Source: Nemania diffusa
Taxonomy: Eukaryota > Ascomycota > Sordariomycetes > Xylariales > Xylariaceae
DNA: 64,000 bases
Reading direction: 5' to 3'
Assembly (NCBI GenBank): GCA_038501195.1
Contig: JBBPUQ010000002.1
Coordinates: 5,533,001-5,597,000 of the forward strand
The notes under the pieces are model-generated. The model was given only the letters and a program-made list of their open reading frames with translations, was not told the DNA's origin and ran no database searches. Positions 22,871 to 34,423 of the stretch are shown piece by piece; position 1 is the stretch's first letter, and the number at the start of each line of letters is the position of its first letter. The translations under genes were made by a program, and so were the position numbers.

Positions 22871-24902
22871 GGTTGCGGTTGTGACTTGTGACTTGTGGTT
22901 GTGAGAAAAGTGTAGCCGATATTAGGTGGGGTAGAAGTGGCGATTGAATGTATTGAGTGTGTTGAGGAGGAGAATTGGTACAGAGTAATGGTAATGGTAA
23001 TGGTAATGGTAATGAGAGACAGGTTGGTAAAGAAAGTGGTCGATCTCAGTTGCAGAACGGAGATGCGGATGTATGTAATTGGCGGTTTGGGGTGGAAGAG
23101 GACAACTAATACCTGGGTTGGTAGGTAGGTACTGAGTTGGCGAGGTCAGAGTGGAAGGTTGCCAACAGAGTTGTTAGTTGGGAAGAAGTGCGCGGAAGGT
23201 TGCGCGGAAGGTAGTCGTGGATGTGGATGTTGGATGCAGACGCAGACGCAGACGGAGATGTGGGATGTGGGTGCGGGTGTGGGTAAGAGGCAGGTAGATA
23301 AGTAAATAAATACTTAAGTACCCGAAAGTAATAAAGGTACTAGTAGTGGAGGTTGCCTTAGACTCTAGAGTATTTGTTTGCTACAAGCTGCCGGCGTGGA
23401 TGCACACAATTCAGCGCAAATGCCTGGGCTTTGAAAACTATCTCCTAGGTACCTAGATTAGGTAGGTAACTAAACTGCAACTGCTGGCTGATCGGAGTGA
23501 CAAATTGGGTTGGAGTGAGTGTGTGTATATGTGTGTAGGTAATTGTATAATTGTATCAGGTCTAGATTGGTATAGGTAGGGGTTGCGCTGACTCTGAGCT
23601 GAACGCACAAATGCTGCGTCAAGTGGGTGGTGGGATGGTGCTGTTGTTGCCGTGCTTGCTGGCAGTGTTGTCGCCAAGTTTTCAACTCCCTATGTAGGAA
23701 AGAGAAACAGGTGGCAAAAGTTGTACCTATTGGGAGTGGTACAACTTTCGAGGCGTGGTCTACCGGCTGAAGCTAGTGTGCATAAGAATGCAAAATAGGT
23801 AGGTACCAATGTGGTTGCTGGGGTAGCTGGGTAGAAACGAAGGTAGGTGGTCAAAGGTTGAATAACAACTACCTTAGGTACCTAGGTAATGGACTAATTG
23901 GATAATCAATCAATAATCAAGTTCCTCGTAGTAAAAGAAGTAGGATAGAGATGATTAATAGCAACAGAGCGCGCCTAGACACAACGACATATATCTTACC
24001 AAGCAAGACCTAGGTAGGTACTCACGAATCTTTATGATGCGCATTCCGTGCCAAAGGAATTACTGATTGGTTGTCTGTTGGCTGGCTAGTTGGTCCTTCG
24101 GTCTACGAGTTGGTTGGGGCTGGAGTTAAGCTATGCTAAGCCTATCCTGAAAAACAATGAATGACGGCGAATTTACACAAAGGGGCAGCAGTCGGCTGGG
24201 TGAGTCGGTAATCAGGTAAATGAATTACCAGATTACGAGTCAAGGCCGAGGCTTCAGAGAAAGAGAGAAAGAGAAACAGAAGCTTGGAGCCGGAGCCTGA
24301 GCTCACCATCCACAGTAGCGCGAGGCAGCATGTAAGAAGACCTCACCGAGATGTATGTACATACCTACTCTGTAGCCTGTAGCGCAGGTGCACGACAACA
24401 AGGAAAGGACTTTTGTGGAAGACCACATCATAAAGAAATGCCATCGACGGCTGGATGGACCGCGGAATGCAGCCAATCCCCACGGAATAAAACAGGCCAT
24501 TTCTACCTACACACACAAAGGTCGTATCCCTCCCTCGTTTATCGTTTACCACCATTCCATTCTATGGACAAAGCGGGATGAGGTCACTTGGCGACCCACG
24601 AGATTACGCACTATACTGCTCTGTTCTAACTTTAGGACGCCACCCTGGCTGCTTACGCTAGACCTGACATAATGGGGCTGGTGAAACATGCCGTAGGGCT
24701 ACATTTGCCGAATCAGGTCCCTCTAGTTACATGTTCCATTCCCCTGGGACGCCTCGCAGCAGCGGAATAGGAACGTGGCCCCCATTCCGCGCCTGTCTTT
24801 ATACCCCTGTCTCAGCTCATCTTGGGGGCCAGCCTGTCCCTTACATACCTACTCATTCGCCATCTACTGTAGTATAGAGTCTAGACTACCTAGACCGGGT
24901 AC
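22871..24902. other. intergenic region upstream of the CRIB gene
   Basis: No gene. It holds several low-complexity tracts: GTGACTTGTGACTTGTGG near 22880, a GGTAAT array at 22985-23014, GACGCA repeats near 23230, and many TAGGTAGGTACC-type tracts between 23120 and 24020. Long-range regulatory or untranslated leader sequence for the CRIB gene is plausible but unproven. Confidence 0.5.
22985..23014 (+). repeat. GGTAAT hexanucleotide microsatellite
   Basis: About five tandem GGTAAT units in the upstream flank of the CRIB gene. It creates a spurious Val-Met repeat in one frame, which I do not call coding. Confidence 0.8.
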
Positions 24903-26416
24903 CTATTTGGGGTAATCCTTCAAATGGAAGCTTTTCAGTTTTACAAACTGGTCAAACCCATATCTACTCAGCGTAACGCCCTTGCCTGAATTCTTCCAAC
25001 CGGTCCAGGCGAGATCCGAGCTTGGGAAGTCTGCACGATTGACAAAGACGGTCCCAGCCTCGACCTGCTGCGCGAGCTCGTAGCCTTTGTCGGTGTCTTT
25101 CGTCCAGATGCTGGCAGTCAACCCAAACTCGCTGTCGTTCATCAATTGGATAGCCTCGCTGTCGTCTGTAACTTTCATCACAGATATAACCGGTCCGAAG
25201 GTTTCCTCTGTCATGACCGTCATGTCGTGGCTTACGTTAATTAAGAGAGTGGGCTTGACGAAGTTGCCTAAGGGGGGTAGGTTGCTAAATGTCGAGTTTT
25301 CCGGTGTCGCATCTTTAGCACCTTTCTCTATAGCATCCTTAATATGAGCCTCGATTGCCTCTTTAGACCGCTTCGAAATGACGGGTCCAATGTGGGTTTC
25401 CTTCTCCAAGGGGTCGCCGACCTTGTAGCCCTTCAAGACCTTTTGCGTAGCCTCGACAAAGGCGTCATAGATCTTCTCGGCGACATATACTCTCTCAATA
25501 GCGCAGCAACTTTGGCCCGAGTTGAAGATAGAACCGTCAACGATCTCAGCCGCCGCCCAATCTATGTCGACGTCGTCTCTGACGTATGCCGGGTCTTTGC
25601 CACCAAGCTCCAGCCCAACATGAACAATCCTATCAGAAGCAGCCTTCTGGACTGCCAAGCCTCCGGCAACAGAGCCCGTGAAGCAGATTAGCGAGATCTT
25701 AGGATCGCGCACCATGGATTCCATGTTTGACGGCGAGCCACAGTGAAAATATTGCAGAACACCAGCGGGTAGGCCAGCCTCGGCGAAGATTTTAGTGACA
25801 TGCTCAGCAATCGTGGGTGTCTGGGGCGACGGCTTTAAAATGACCGTGTTACCCGCAAGAAGAGCCGGAATGAGAGAGTTGACCAAGATCAGGTAAGGGT
25901 ACTGGGAATACTAATTAGACATGCGCGTATTCATTTGTAAGGATGAAAAGGGTCTCACATTCCATGCGAAGATAACGAGAACTGGCCCTACTGGAACCTT
26001 GCGAATGAAACGCTTGAACCCCTGCTCAGCTTCGCCTTCTGTGTCTTTCAAGGTCTCTTCACTGATCTTTATCATATAATTGGCACGTTTGATAGCCGTT
26101 GTAACTGGCCATTCGTTAGTTACACTATCGCCATATCTGAGTGTTCGGCACCCTTACTCTCTCCCCCAGTATAGGTAATAGGTCGTCCCATCTGGACTGT
26201 GATTTCTTCGGCCAGCTGGTCCTTTTGCTTCTCTAGAAGTTCCAATGCCTTCTTGACTATGATGGTACGATCTGTCAATGAGGTTTCTCGCCATGTCTTG
26301 AAAGCCTCGGCAGCAATGGTCGGTATCTGTTCAAGATCCAATGCACTCACCCCATTGCGTGTGAGGATCGGTTCGTTTGTTGTAGGCGAGATCGTCGTGA
26401 TCGTTTCAACAGACAT
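24903..26416 (-). CDS. aldehyde dehydrogenase (NAD(P)+), 467 aa, three exons
   Basis: Exons 26416-26158, 26104-25959 and 25901-24903; introns of 53 bp (GTAAGG...GGCCAG) and 57 bp (GTGAGA...CCCAG); the total closes in frame. ATG 26416 is the first Met; upstream only TTG is in frame. It oxidises aldehydes to acids. Seen motifs: VPVGPVLVIFAWN (Rossmann entry), GNTVILKPSPQTP, LELGG with general-base Glu near 233, GQSC with the nucleophile Cys near 267, and EETFGPV. The length fits the shorter class of cytosolic fungal ALDHs of succinate-semialdehyde dehydrogenase or benzaldehyde dehydrogenase type, without an evident targeting peptide. The exact substrate cannot be told from sequence. It is divergent from ESF2 across 378 bp. 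Confidence 0.92.
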
Positions 26417-26794
26417 TTTGAGGTTAGGGGACAAAACAGTTGTAAAAATAGGTAATTATGTAAAATAGGAGTAAGATTGATCTTCAGAGTTCCTTTTTGG
26501 CTCAAATAATTGGAAGTTATGCCAAATTAATGTTTATTATACATAGAATGTCTATCTAAGAGACCCGACTCACGTCACCGATCAAGGAGATAACAGAGGG
26601 GCAACCCAGACCCCGCCAAATGCCCCGATAAATCAATAGTCTCATGTTCCGTATTATCGTATCTTATCGGAGCTTCTCTAAACCCCAGCTCCAATTATTT
26701 TCTGAAGTCGCGAAGACATAGTCCAAGATTACAACCCAGCATTGCCCCTGTTATTCTACTGCATATCTACTCTGAATCCACTGCGATCGCGGCC
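26417..26794. promoter_or_regulatory. shared upstream region of ALDH and ESF2
   Basis: 378 bp between two divergent start codons. It must contain both promoters, and shared control is possible. I see no clear TATA box or named binding site. Confidence 0.5.
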
Positions 26795-28096
26795 ATGCCA
26801 GCTGAGAAGCGAAACCATTTCCTCGATATCGAAGAGAGCGACGACGACGGTAGCCAAGGTTACGATTCAGAAGCCGAACAGTTACAGAAGGGCACGTCCA
26901 AGCGTCGCAAACTCGATCAAGATGATGGCAGCGAAGATGACGAGCCCCTAAGTGCCGATGAGGCTCTAGAAGAGGAAGAATATGATGGTAATGATGTCGA
27001 GGAAGAGGAAGAAGAGGACGCGCCAGAAGAAGACGCTGGGAAGCCAACGAGAAAAGACCTATCAACATCCAAGGACTCTTCAGATCTGCCAGACATAGCG
27101 CGACCATTGACGAAAAAGAACCTCGTGGCTACAGAAAAGGCAGTGAAAAGGAGCGGTGTGATCTACATTTCTCGGGTACCACCTTTTAGTAAGTGGTCTA
27201 TACCACTCCCTATTCTTATTCTTATTATAAGCATCCCGGATTCCTTCGAGTCCTCAATGCTAGAGGGTCCTTATCTTGCTACAGAGCACGCGCTAATCCG
27301 GACTTCTACAGTGAAACCCGGTACAGTACGATCTATTTTCGAGCGATTCGGAAAGATTAACAGGGTCTATTTGACCCCCGAAGACTCTCAAGTACGCGCC
27401 CGGAGACTCCAGCAGGGCCAGAACCGAAAGAAGAACTTCAATGAAGGGTGGTTGGAGTTTATACAGAAGTCCGATGCGAAGGCGGCCGTCGAATCACTCA
27501 ATGGCACAACGTTAGCTGCAATAGGGATGGCGAAGAAAGGAAGCTATTACCGCGACGATATCTGGAGGTAAGGTGCCCTGCACGTGGCTTTTCTTTCATT
27601 GCAATCAATTGCTAACCCTATCCTAGTTTACGGTATCTAAAAGGATTTAAGTGGCGTACGTCATTCCGATTTTTTTGTACCCGATCTATACAGCACTCCA
27701 TTGCTTCGAACGACATAGAAGCGAAACACAAACAGACAATTCTTTGCCTGTCTAGAAGAATTCTTTACTAACAAAGGTTTTCTAGATAATCTCACCGAGC
27801 AAATAGCAGCAGAGACAGCAGAGAGGCAATCGAGAATGCGCGCCGAAATCAGCAAAGCAGCGAAGGAAAACAAGGAGTTTGTGCGGAACATACAGAAAGC
27901 GAAGGAGCTGGAAGGCATACAATCCAAAGCCGCAGCCAAGAAGACCAAGGAGACGGAAAAGACGGACACAACGGCCGATACTGTCAAAGAGGCCGAGACA
28001 AAGAGCTTACGAAAGTTCAAGCAGGCCTCCACGGGCAGGAAAGGACCAGAGAAGACTTCGGCGGCAGCGAAGAGGGTCCTCAGTCAACTATTTTGA
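26795..28096 (+). CDS. ESF2: pre-rRNA processing protein ESF2 (ABT1 family), 329 aa, four exons
   Basis: Exons 26795-27188, 27312-27567, 27627-27655 (29 nt) and 27786-28096; introns 123, 59 and 130 bp with GTAAGT, GTAAGG and GTACGT donors. Frame closure is exact. The N-terminus is strongly acidic (runs of Glu and Asp to about residue 85). The RRM begins at VIYISRVPPFMKPGTVRSIF and the family-specific core continues RVYLTPED...FNEGWLEF. The tail YLKGFKWHNLTEQIAAE, assembled from exons 3 and 4, is the ESF2/ABT1 hallmark. The C-terminus is a Lys/Glu/Ala-rich coiled coil. In yeast Esf2 binds the small-subunit processome and helps the helicase Dbp8 in 18S rRNA maturation in the nucleolus. It is convergent with NMD3. 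Confidence 0.93.
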
Positions 28097-28667
28097 TGCG
28101 CTTTTGACAATGATACCCATATTCAAGACACTTATTATTCCATGTACCATATAAATGGACCTCGGTCCTTGTAGGAGTGGCCATTGAGACCAGACTTGAG
28201 GCACTTCATCTGCTCGTGACTCGTCGCGTCTATCGCTTCTGCTGTAGAGCAGATTATCCGTGCCTTTCTCCTTACCCTCTATCCCCATCGCCCCGAGGCA
28301 TCAATTTTCTATCAGACTCTCCGAATGACAATTTTTGCCGGTATGATGGAGCAATAGGGGTATTGGTATCAGACCCGTAACCTGGAGACGAGAAATAAGT
28401 ACGCGTAAAATGATATATATGTTCTAATATACCTAGCACGAGAGGATATAGTTAAGGTAGCCCTTTTGAACATCACTTCGTACTGTACTTCGACATTATG
28501 TTTACACCATCTATCATTCGTGCCTCTACTACTTTCAAAAGAAAATAGGATCCATATTTGCAATACATGTGTCACGATTATACTATGTAGCAAGCATATC
28601 TCACGAGGAAGGGCAGGGGTCATAAAGCTTCAGAACATGCATGGCATTTGCCATTCTCTCGATAACT
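28097..28667. other. convergent intergenic between ESF2 and NMD3
   Basis: 570 bp holding the two 3' ends. The short frames on both strands show no coding character. Confidence 0.5.
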
Positions 28668-30983
28668 CTATTCTCCGTCCTCCATCGTAAGTTCATCAAA
28701 GTCGTCCAATAATTCGTCCATGTTAACATGGGGTTCATCATCGTCACCGTTGTCCGATGTAGCCACCGACATCTCGTCCGGATGTGGCTGCCTCTTTGGC
28801 TGTTTGTACAGCTGCACGCCGGCCCGGAACTCTTCGTCCTGTTCGATGTCCTGCAAGAACTGTTCGAACTCGCGATCCATGCGCTCCTGGTCGGTCTTCT
28901 TTGGCAACAACTCGCCCTCATCCTTCGCCATACGCTTAACCTTCCATTGTCTCTTCTTATTCTTTCTCCGGTTGGGGAAATGCTTCTTGACTATGACAAC
29001 GTCTGGTATTCTAGAGGAGTATGTGTGGGATTGTTCGAGAGCTTCAAATTCCGGGTTGTTAAAGACGGTGCCTGACAACATGTAACCCATGACGGAATCG
29101 CCCGCGTGTAGGAGACCTCCCAAATGTGTCCGTGTCCAGTATGTCTTGTTGTTTGTTCCTAGATCAGAAGCCTTTGCTACCTCGACCTCCGCTAGAACCC
29201 ATTTCCCCTTCGTAGGACTTGAAAATTGTCAGTGATAATGTCCAGGTCAAACTATGAGAGGTATGTAGAGAATGTGATTCTTTTCAGAGCTCTGTACGGA
29301 ACATTTGACGTATACGTACCCAACTAACTCGCAGTCCATCACCATAAACTCAACCAAGTCCCTTGATTCTGCGAGTGCTCCAAAGGGAGCCCGCCAGTAC
29401 ACTGGGGAACTGATGTCCGCTGTCTGGAGCGTGAAAGGATCTAGTAAGTAGATCGATGTACCGATCTTGTAACATATCGAGAGAGGAAAAATGTTGCCGG
29501 CTTGCTTGGCAAATGGTATCGGGAGAGCGACTAGATCATCCTTGCATATCGGGATTAACTCTACCGAGAATGTGAATTTGAAACTCTTTTTAGCTGTATG
29601 GCTGTCCTGCGAGATAAGTTCTGACGATTTCTTAACCTTCATCGGTACAACCGAGTTGAGGAAGTCGACAAACTGGGAACTGGTTAATGATCATGGTGTG
29701 CGAAGCTAAGCAGGAACACCATACCTTCTCTGCCTGGTTTCTTGCGCTATAAAAGAAGTCGATGCCGTCCTTGGCTTCTTTGATATTGATTGTATCTCGG
29801 TGTGCACCGTGCTTTAATATGAGTTGCTCGAGGAAAAGGAATGTGCGTTTCTGTCGTATATCCATCAGTATCGTTCGAACGCCAGTATCATGCCACCTCT
29901 ATGTACTAGATAGATATGGGATCCAACTTCGTAGTTAGGGGTTCGCTTACATGGAGAACTTTCTAGGACACAAGTTAGAGTTAGAATCGAGTATCAACGA
30001 ATAGGAGGGCTATCACCGAATCACTTACTTGCCGTACTTGTACGTTCGCCCTCCACACATTTGCAGTGTATGACTTGGCACACTCGGGGCATTGCTGATA
30101 GGCAACAACTAGTTATTCGAGTTAATCATTGTTTTGAGATCTCTCAGACTCTAAACCGTTGGAAATTTCGCTGGTATAAATAGTCGCGACAGGAAGAGAA
30201 GACGGTGGTTACTTACCATATACAACTTCGAGAGCCTGCTGCATCACCCTATCTTCAGCGACAGCCGCCTGCACCACCAATTTGACCCTAACTCGCCGAC
30301 TGTGAGGTTCGGTCCAAATAAAGGAGGCGTCTATTATTCTCGTCCGATTGAGACTTAATTTCTTAAGGCATAAGGCAAGGAGTTCTCGGCTCTCTGGTGC
30401 CGCAGATACCCAACTTGTAGGCGCTGCCCGAAAAAGAAATATCATGTCAGCTTCGTCCAAACACTGATTTACGGAATATTCGGTAGTAAGCCGGGGGAAA
30501 TTTCGACGGTAAGATCGGTACGACTACTCACTATGATATGGTTAGTACGACCACTTGAGGCGCAAAGGTTAGGGGAAAGGCACAACATGTACATACCGTT
30601 GGAGCCATCTATCACAGTCCCTGCAAAAATGTAGTGTAGCCTCCCTTTGGATACCTTGGGAGATATCTTTCGTGAGCTTAAAGCAGTCGTAGCACTTGGC
30701 GTCGATCGCTGTCATTCCATCGATAGGCGCTCCACAATCCGCACAGAGGATTCTGACATAGCTGTTAGCAGCGTGAACTGTGAGCGAAGGAGAGCGTTTG
30801 CGTAAATCAAGTGCGCATCTAGGAGATACGGCGACTGGCTTGATGTCTTCTGCCACATCTAAGACCTAAATAGACCCCAGCGACCGCAGGTCAAGAGATA
30901 GTAACGTACGTTGCAGTGACAGCTTGCGTCGGCGCCGGAGCCGCGATGGGCATCGGCGTATCTAAATCCATCGACATCGACAT
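28668..30983 (-). CDS. NMD3: 60S ribosomal export adaptor NMD3, 515 aa, eight exons
   Basis: Exons 30983-30910, 30752-30597, 30413-30217, 30108-30029, 29962-29951 (12 nt), 29850-29725, 29672-29320 and 29217-28668, closing at 1548 nt. NMD3 loads on pre-60S subunits and recruits Crm1 through C-terminal export signals. Seen: zinc-binding CxxC pairs (28/31 and 45/48, CRDC at 68-71, CPEC in exon 4), FIWTEPHSRR, QKVLHKRTFLFLEQLILKHG, FTFSVELIPICKDDLVALP, and a basic patch (HFPNRRKNKKRQWKVKRM) followed by an acidic Leu-rich C-terminus (ELLDDFDELTMEDGE) like the nuclear export signal region. The 12-nt exon supplies KVLH, which is conserved. The exon 2 to 3 join is odd: the canonical in-frame acceptor deletes the usually conserved PP after WLQ (see findings). 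Confidence 0.93.
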
Positions 30984-31683
30984 GGTGAGAACGTTCGTGG
31001 ACCAGGGTAAATGCGTCGTGTTGCGCCCCTAAATTGTGAGGGATCGCAAAGGTTCAGGTTGTCGGCTATATAAACAACCAGCGATAGTACTTAATCCATG
31101 TGACGATAGTGGTGGGGTTTTCAAAAAATGTTGCCCCTCGTTCTGATTGATAAGCTTATCTATCCGTGGCTAGACATGCTTATGTCCGTCGCCACCATTA
31201 AATTTATTTTCATCACTTAGGTACCTATTCTACCTAGTTGCATGTGATATGGCGCTAGAGACTCGATATTACATATATCGAATGCTAACCTTTGTATGTA
31301 ATAATCGAATATTCTCTCAGAGTGAGAATAGGGGGTTGGGGGATAATCCCAAAACAAGCTATTAGCTAGGTACCGCTCTAACGAATACACAACCCAGCAT
31401 TCCTTCTAGAGCTCTTACACATGAATTGATTACTACTTTATAACACAAATCCTATATAAAACAACACGGGAGCGAGTCATGCCGGCTAGAGAGCTTTCCG
31501 GCTTATCCTTTGCAGATGTTCAGAAGCATTAGGTAAGATTTAGAGAACACAGTCCTGCATAGAGAAATATATTACAGTATTAGCTCTGTAAAACTTATGA
31601 GGATCAACCACGGTCGTAAAATTCATGCCGAGCTTCGCGATTATAAACCAAGTCGCTCCCATTGAAGGGCGAAACAACAATTC
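30984..31683. other. intergenic, no gene seen
   Basis: Upstream of NMD3 and downstream of the receptor-L-like gene. No open frame or repeat of note; one GGTACCTATTCTACCTAG tract lies near 31220. Confidence 0.5.
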
Positions 31684-33226
31684 TCACATTGCCACGCCCA
31701 CCTCCCCTTCCGTCTCAGCCCAACTATAAGATCTCGTAGGTAGTTCCGCTGGATGCGTAGGCATCTCTACAAGAGGATCATCCGGTTTTTCCCTAAAAAT
31801 CCCACGTCCACCCATTTCTGACGTCTGGAGTATATGCGGTTGCTCGGGTTCGGTTGATGACCCATTATCGTCAGACCTCTTAGTCTTTTCGCTCTCCAAT
31901 GTCCTTAGATGGTTTCTGAAGTGAATGATGAGCCAGATCAAGGCCCCCAGGATCCCGATAGCAACAATGCCAGCACCAACGCCTATGCCAGCCTGTGCCC
32001 CCCGGGATAAGCTTTTGTCCGACGTTGATGGCACCGGAGTGCTAGTCCCGTTTCCCGACGTTGATGTGGGCGTGTCTGTCATGTTGTTTCTTCCGACGCA
32101 CCGGAGGTTATGGATAACCTGGTCTTTCCATTGTGAAACTAACTTTGAGCAGTCAAAGTCATCGTTCAGCGCTTCGACCGTGACGTTCCCCGGAACATAT
32201 ACCAAAGCTGGAAAAATGTTCGGCCCAGTTGAGCTAACTCTGCATTAATTCAACGTTGTTGAGAATGAAACAATTATCCACGTACGTATCTATCACCCCG
32301 CTAATATATATGTTCTCTGCCCTTTCCAAGGATATGAACGGTGGTAGCCGGATATTGTCGTTGTCGGCAAAGAGTAAAGTGCTAAGATTGGCAACTGCAT
32401 CGAAACCAAAAGTGCAATTCGTATTATTCCAGATAGAAAGGCCTCTTCCAACCTCAAGCAGACCACGATAGTCAAAACTGACACCTGAATTAGAGGAGAT
32501 ATTCAAGTCTCCTCCGATTCTCTCTACTCGGCCGAATAAGTTGCCATAATGCGGAGATAACTCAACCGTCATGGTGTCGCCGATGGTGAGGGGACTTATG
32601 CTTAGGGCGGTGGCATCGGGTGGTAAATCATTCTCAATAGGAAGGGTCAAGCCTAAGATGGTGTTTTTTAATGAGATGTTCTCAACGAATGTTAGATTCG
32701 GCAGAAACTGAGCGGAATCTCTAAAATCCAGTGAAGAAGCGGATCTTAGATCATCAAGTGAGAGATCCTTATTAGTACTTATGTTGTATATCATAGAGAC
32801 GTTCTCTAGGGGAAGATTAGATGGTTCGCCTGGTAGAGGCTCCCTGACATCGAATAATGTAATGCTCCATAGGCAAGACGGATTCCGAACTGCAAAACTC
32901 TTTAGGGACGGGGCACCGGTGATATTTAAATAATTCAAAGCCTCCATCTCAGAACAGTCCATCGAAAATCCCAAGGACGGAAGTGAGATGTTTGTTAGGC
33001 TAGTTGCCTGGCTGATTTGCAGCCAAGTCAGCGTATAGAGATCGGGAAATTCCAAGATCTCTAAGTTAGGGCTTTGTTGAACATCTACTGCCCCTGCAAG
33101 TGTGAGGTTCGAAAACTTGAGGGTGCCCGTTGCATTTCTAATGCAGATAAAAGTCGATTGCCCTTCTGGGACCAGCCGTAACGGGCCATTATCGATGTCA
33201 GCCTGGTCGGTAATATTGAGACTATA
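31684..33226 (-). CDS. membrane-anchored receptor-L/ECM33-like protein, 5' end unresolved
   Basis: Two clear coding parts. The upstream part runs from an acceptor-like TGATTAG at about 33227 to about 32270, reading LNITDQADIDNG...TLKFSNLTLAGA and then repeated strands such as LTWLQISQATSLTNISLPSL with many N-x-S/T sites. This is the beta-helix pattern of fungal ECM33-type or receptor L-domain surface proteins. The downstream part encodes GNVTVEALNDDFDCSKLV, a Thr/Ser linker, one transmembrane helix (AGIGVGAGIVAIGILGALIW) and a cytoplasmic tail of about 80 residues. The two parts need an intron near 32206-32272; the best in-frame donor is a weak GTTTCA (64 bp to CCAG). No start codon or signal peptide exon was found upstream, so the gene may have a distant first exon or be 5'-truncated. 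Confidence 0.6.
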
Positions 33227-33944
33227 CTAATCACAGAAATCCATGTGTTCAGTTGAAAATTTAGGAAATACGAGCCAAAGTTAGTGAAGGGGAAGGATTG
33301 CGGATTTAATTGATTATAAGGTAAAGGAGCGATGTATATTTAGTAATATAGAGGATCACGAAAGATTCGGAATCCTACATAAAAAATTGGGAACAACTAG
33401 GCATCACCCACAATCTATGAACCGCCGACTTGACCCTAGGTTCAGGGAATAATATTGGCTGATTCGACGCATCCTTCGCCAATTTAGCGCCATTCTGTTT
33501 AGTTTTCCAGCGTTGTATTTGATGCGAGGGTAGTAATGTCGTGCTGAAGGTATTAGAATCTCCTTGAGCTCTCGTTATTTACTGGTTGCTGCGACTTTTA
33601 GTGATATGTCGGGCCTCTTTGATTTGCTAGATCAGCCTGCCGGCCAGGGGGTTGTGCAGGAAGCCAGCATAGCCCCCAATGAAACCCCATTGCTCGGATT
33701 TAAATAAGGATTATACCTAAACCTCTAGTGTGGGGCCTCGTAGAGCATAGGCAATACTACTAACCAAGTATCGTCCTACTAAAACTTTACTAGTCTCATT
33801 ATACCTGAATTCTTCCTATAACTCCAGATATTCGCTACGGGCGAAGTCGCCAAGTTCCTCTATTGATATAAGACTAATATGACATAGTATTTTGTGAAAT
33901 TTGTATCCATGAAGTTATAGGCTCATAGGCCTTCCCTTAGACAG
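33227..33944. other. intergenic, no first exon found
   Basis: I looked here for a signal-peptide exon of the 31684-33226 gene. Candidate ATGs (minus near 33497 and 33689) run into stops within about 30 codons and do not encode a convincing signal peptide. Confidence 0.4.
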
Positions 33945-34423
33945 CAGCAATCGTACCCTACCTTAGCAGCTCGATACTGCCTACCGGCCCTTCTCCTCTA
34001 TATTACATCCTCGATACTACACGGCGCAGCCTCCTTGCATATTTTGCTGCCTCGCCCCCGCCTAGGCTGTTTTACCGCTCCGCCTCGTATGAAAAGTTAT
34101 AGCTCTGCATACAGTCGCTCCAGCTCCTTTTTCTTACGCAAGGATTTCCAGGTTTATTGGATTTAGCGTTTTTCTCAGGTCGCCCAGTCTATCCAACTTA
34201 CTTAAAGAAGTCTAGTGGGCGACTGTTCTAAAGTCTTAAGTATACAGGTCAGAGCCTGGTTACTTATTTGGCTATACATTCTGGTCACTATTTCTCCTGA
34301 GTGTTCAATCCTGCTGCACAGGGCGAGTGGTCAAGCCACTACCCAGGCTACACGCAATGTGGCTTGTGCTAGACGATAAATCGCACAGCTTGTTGGCTCT
34401 TCCCCTACTTCCTGTTCTATAGC
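33945..34423 (-). pseudogene. decayed coding relic, possibly transposon-derived
   Basis: One minus-strand frame from 34423 keeps protein-like composition over about 480 bases while being cut by scattered stop codons. It reads AIEQEVGEEPTSCAIYRLAQ, later GEIVTRMYSQISNQALTCIL, and then KKKELERLYAEL. The Arg/Lys-rich helical character resembles C-terminal parts of fungal transposon proteins, but I cannot name a family. Many stops are TAA, TAG or TGA in places where one transition would restore Gln, Arg or Trp, which fits mild RIP. Confidence 0.35.
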
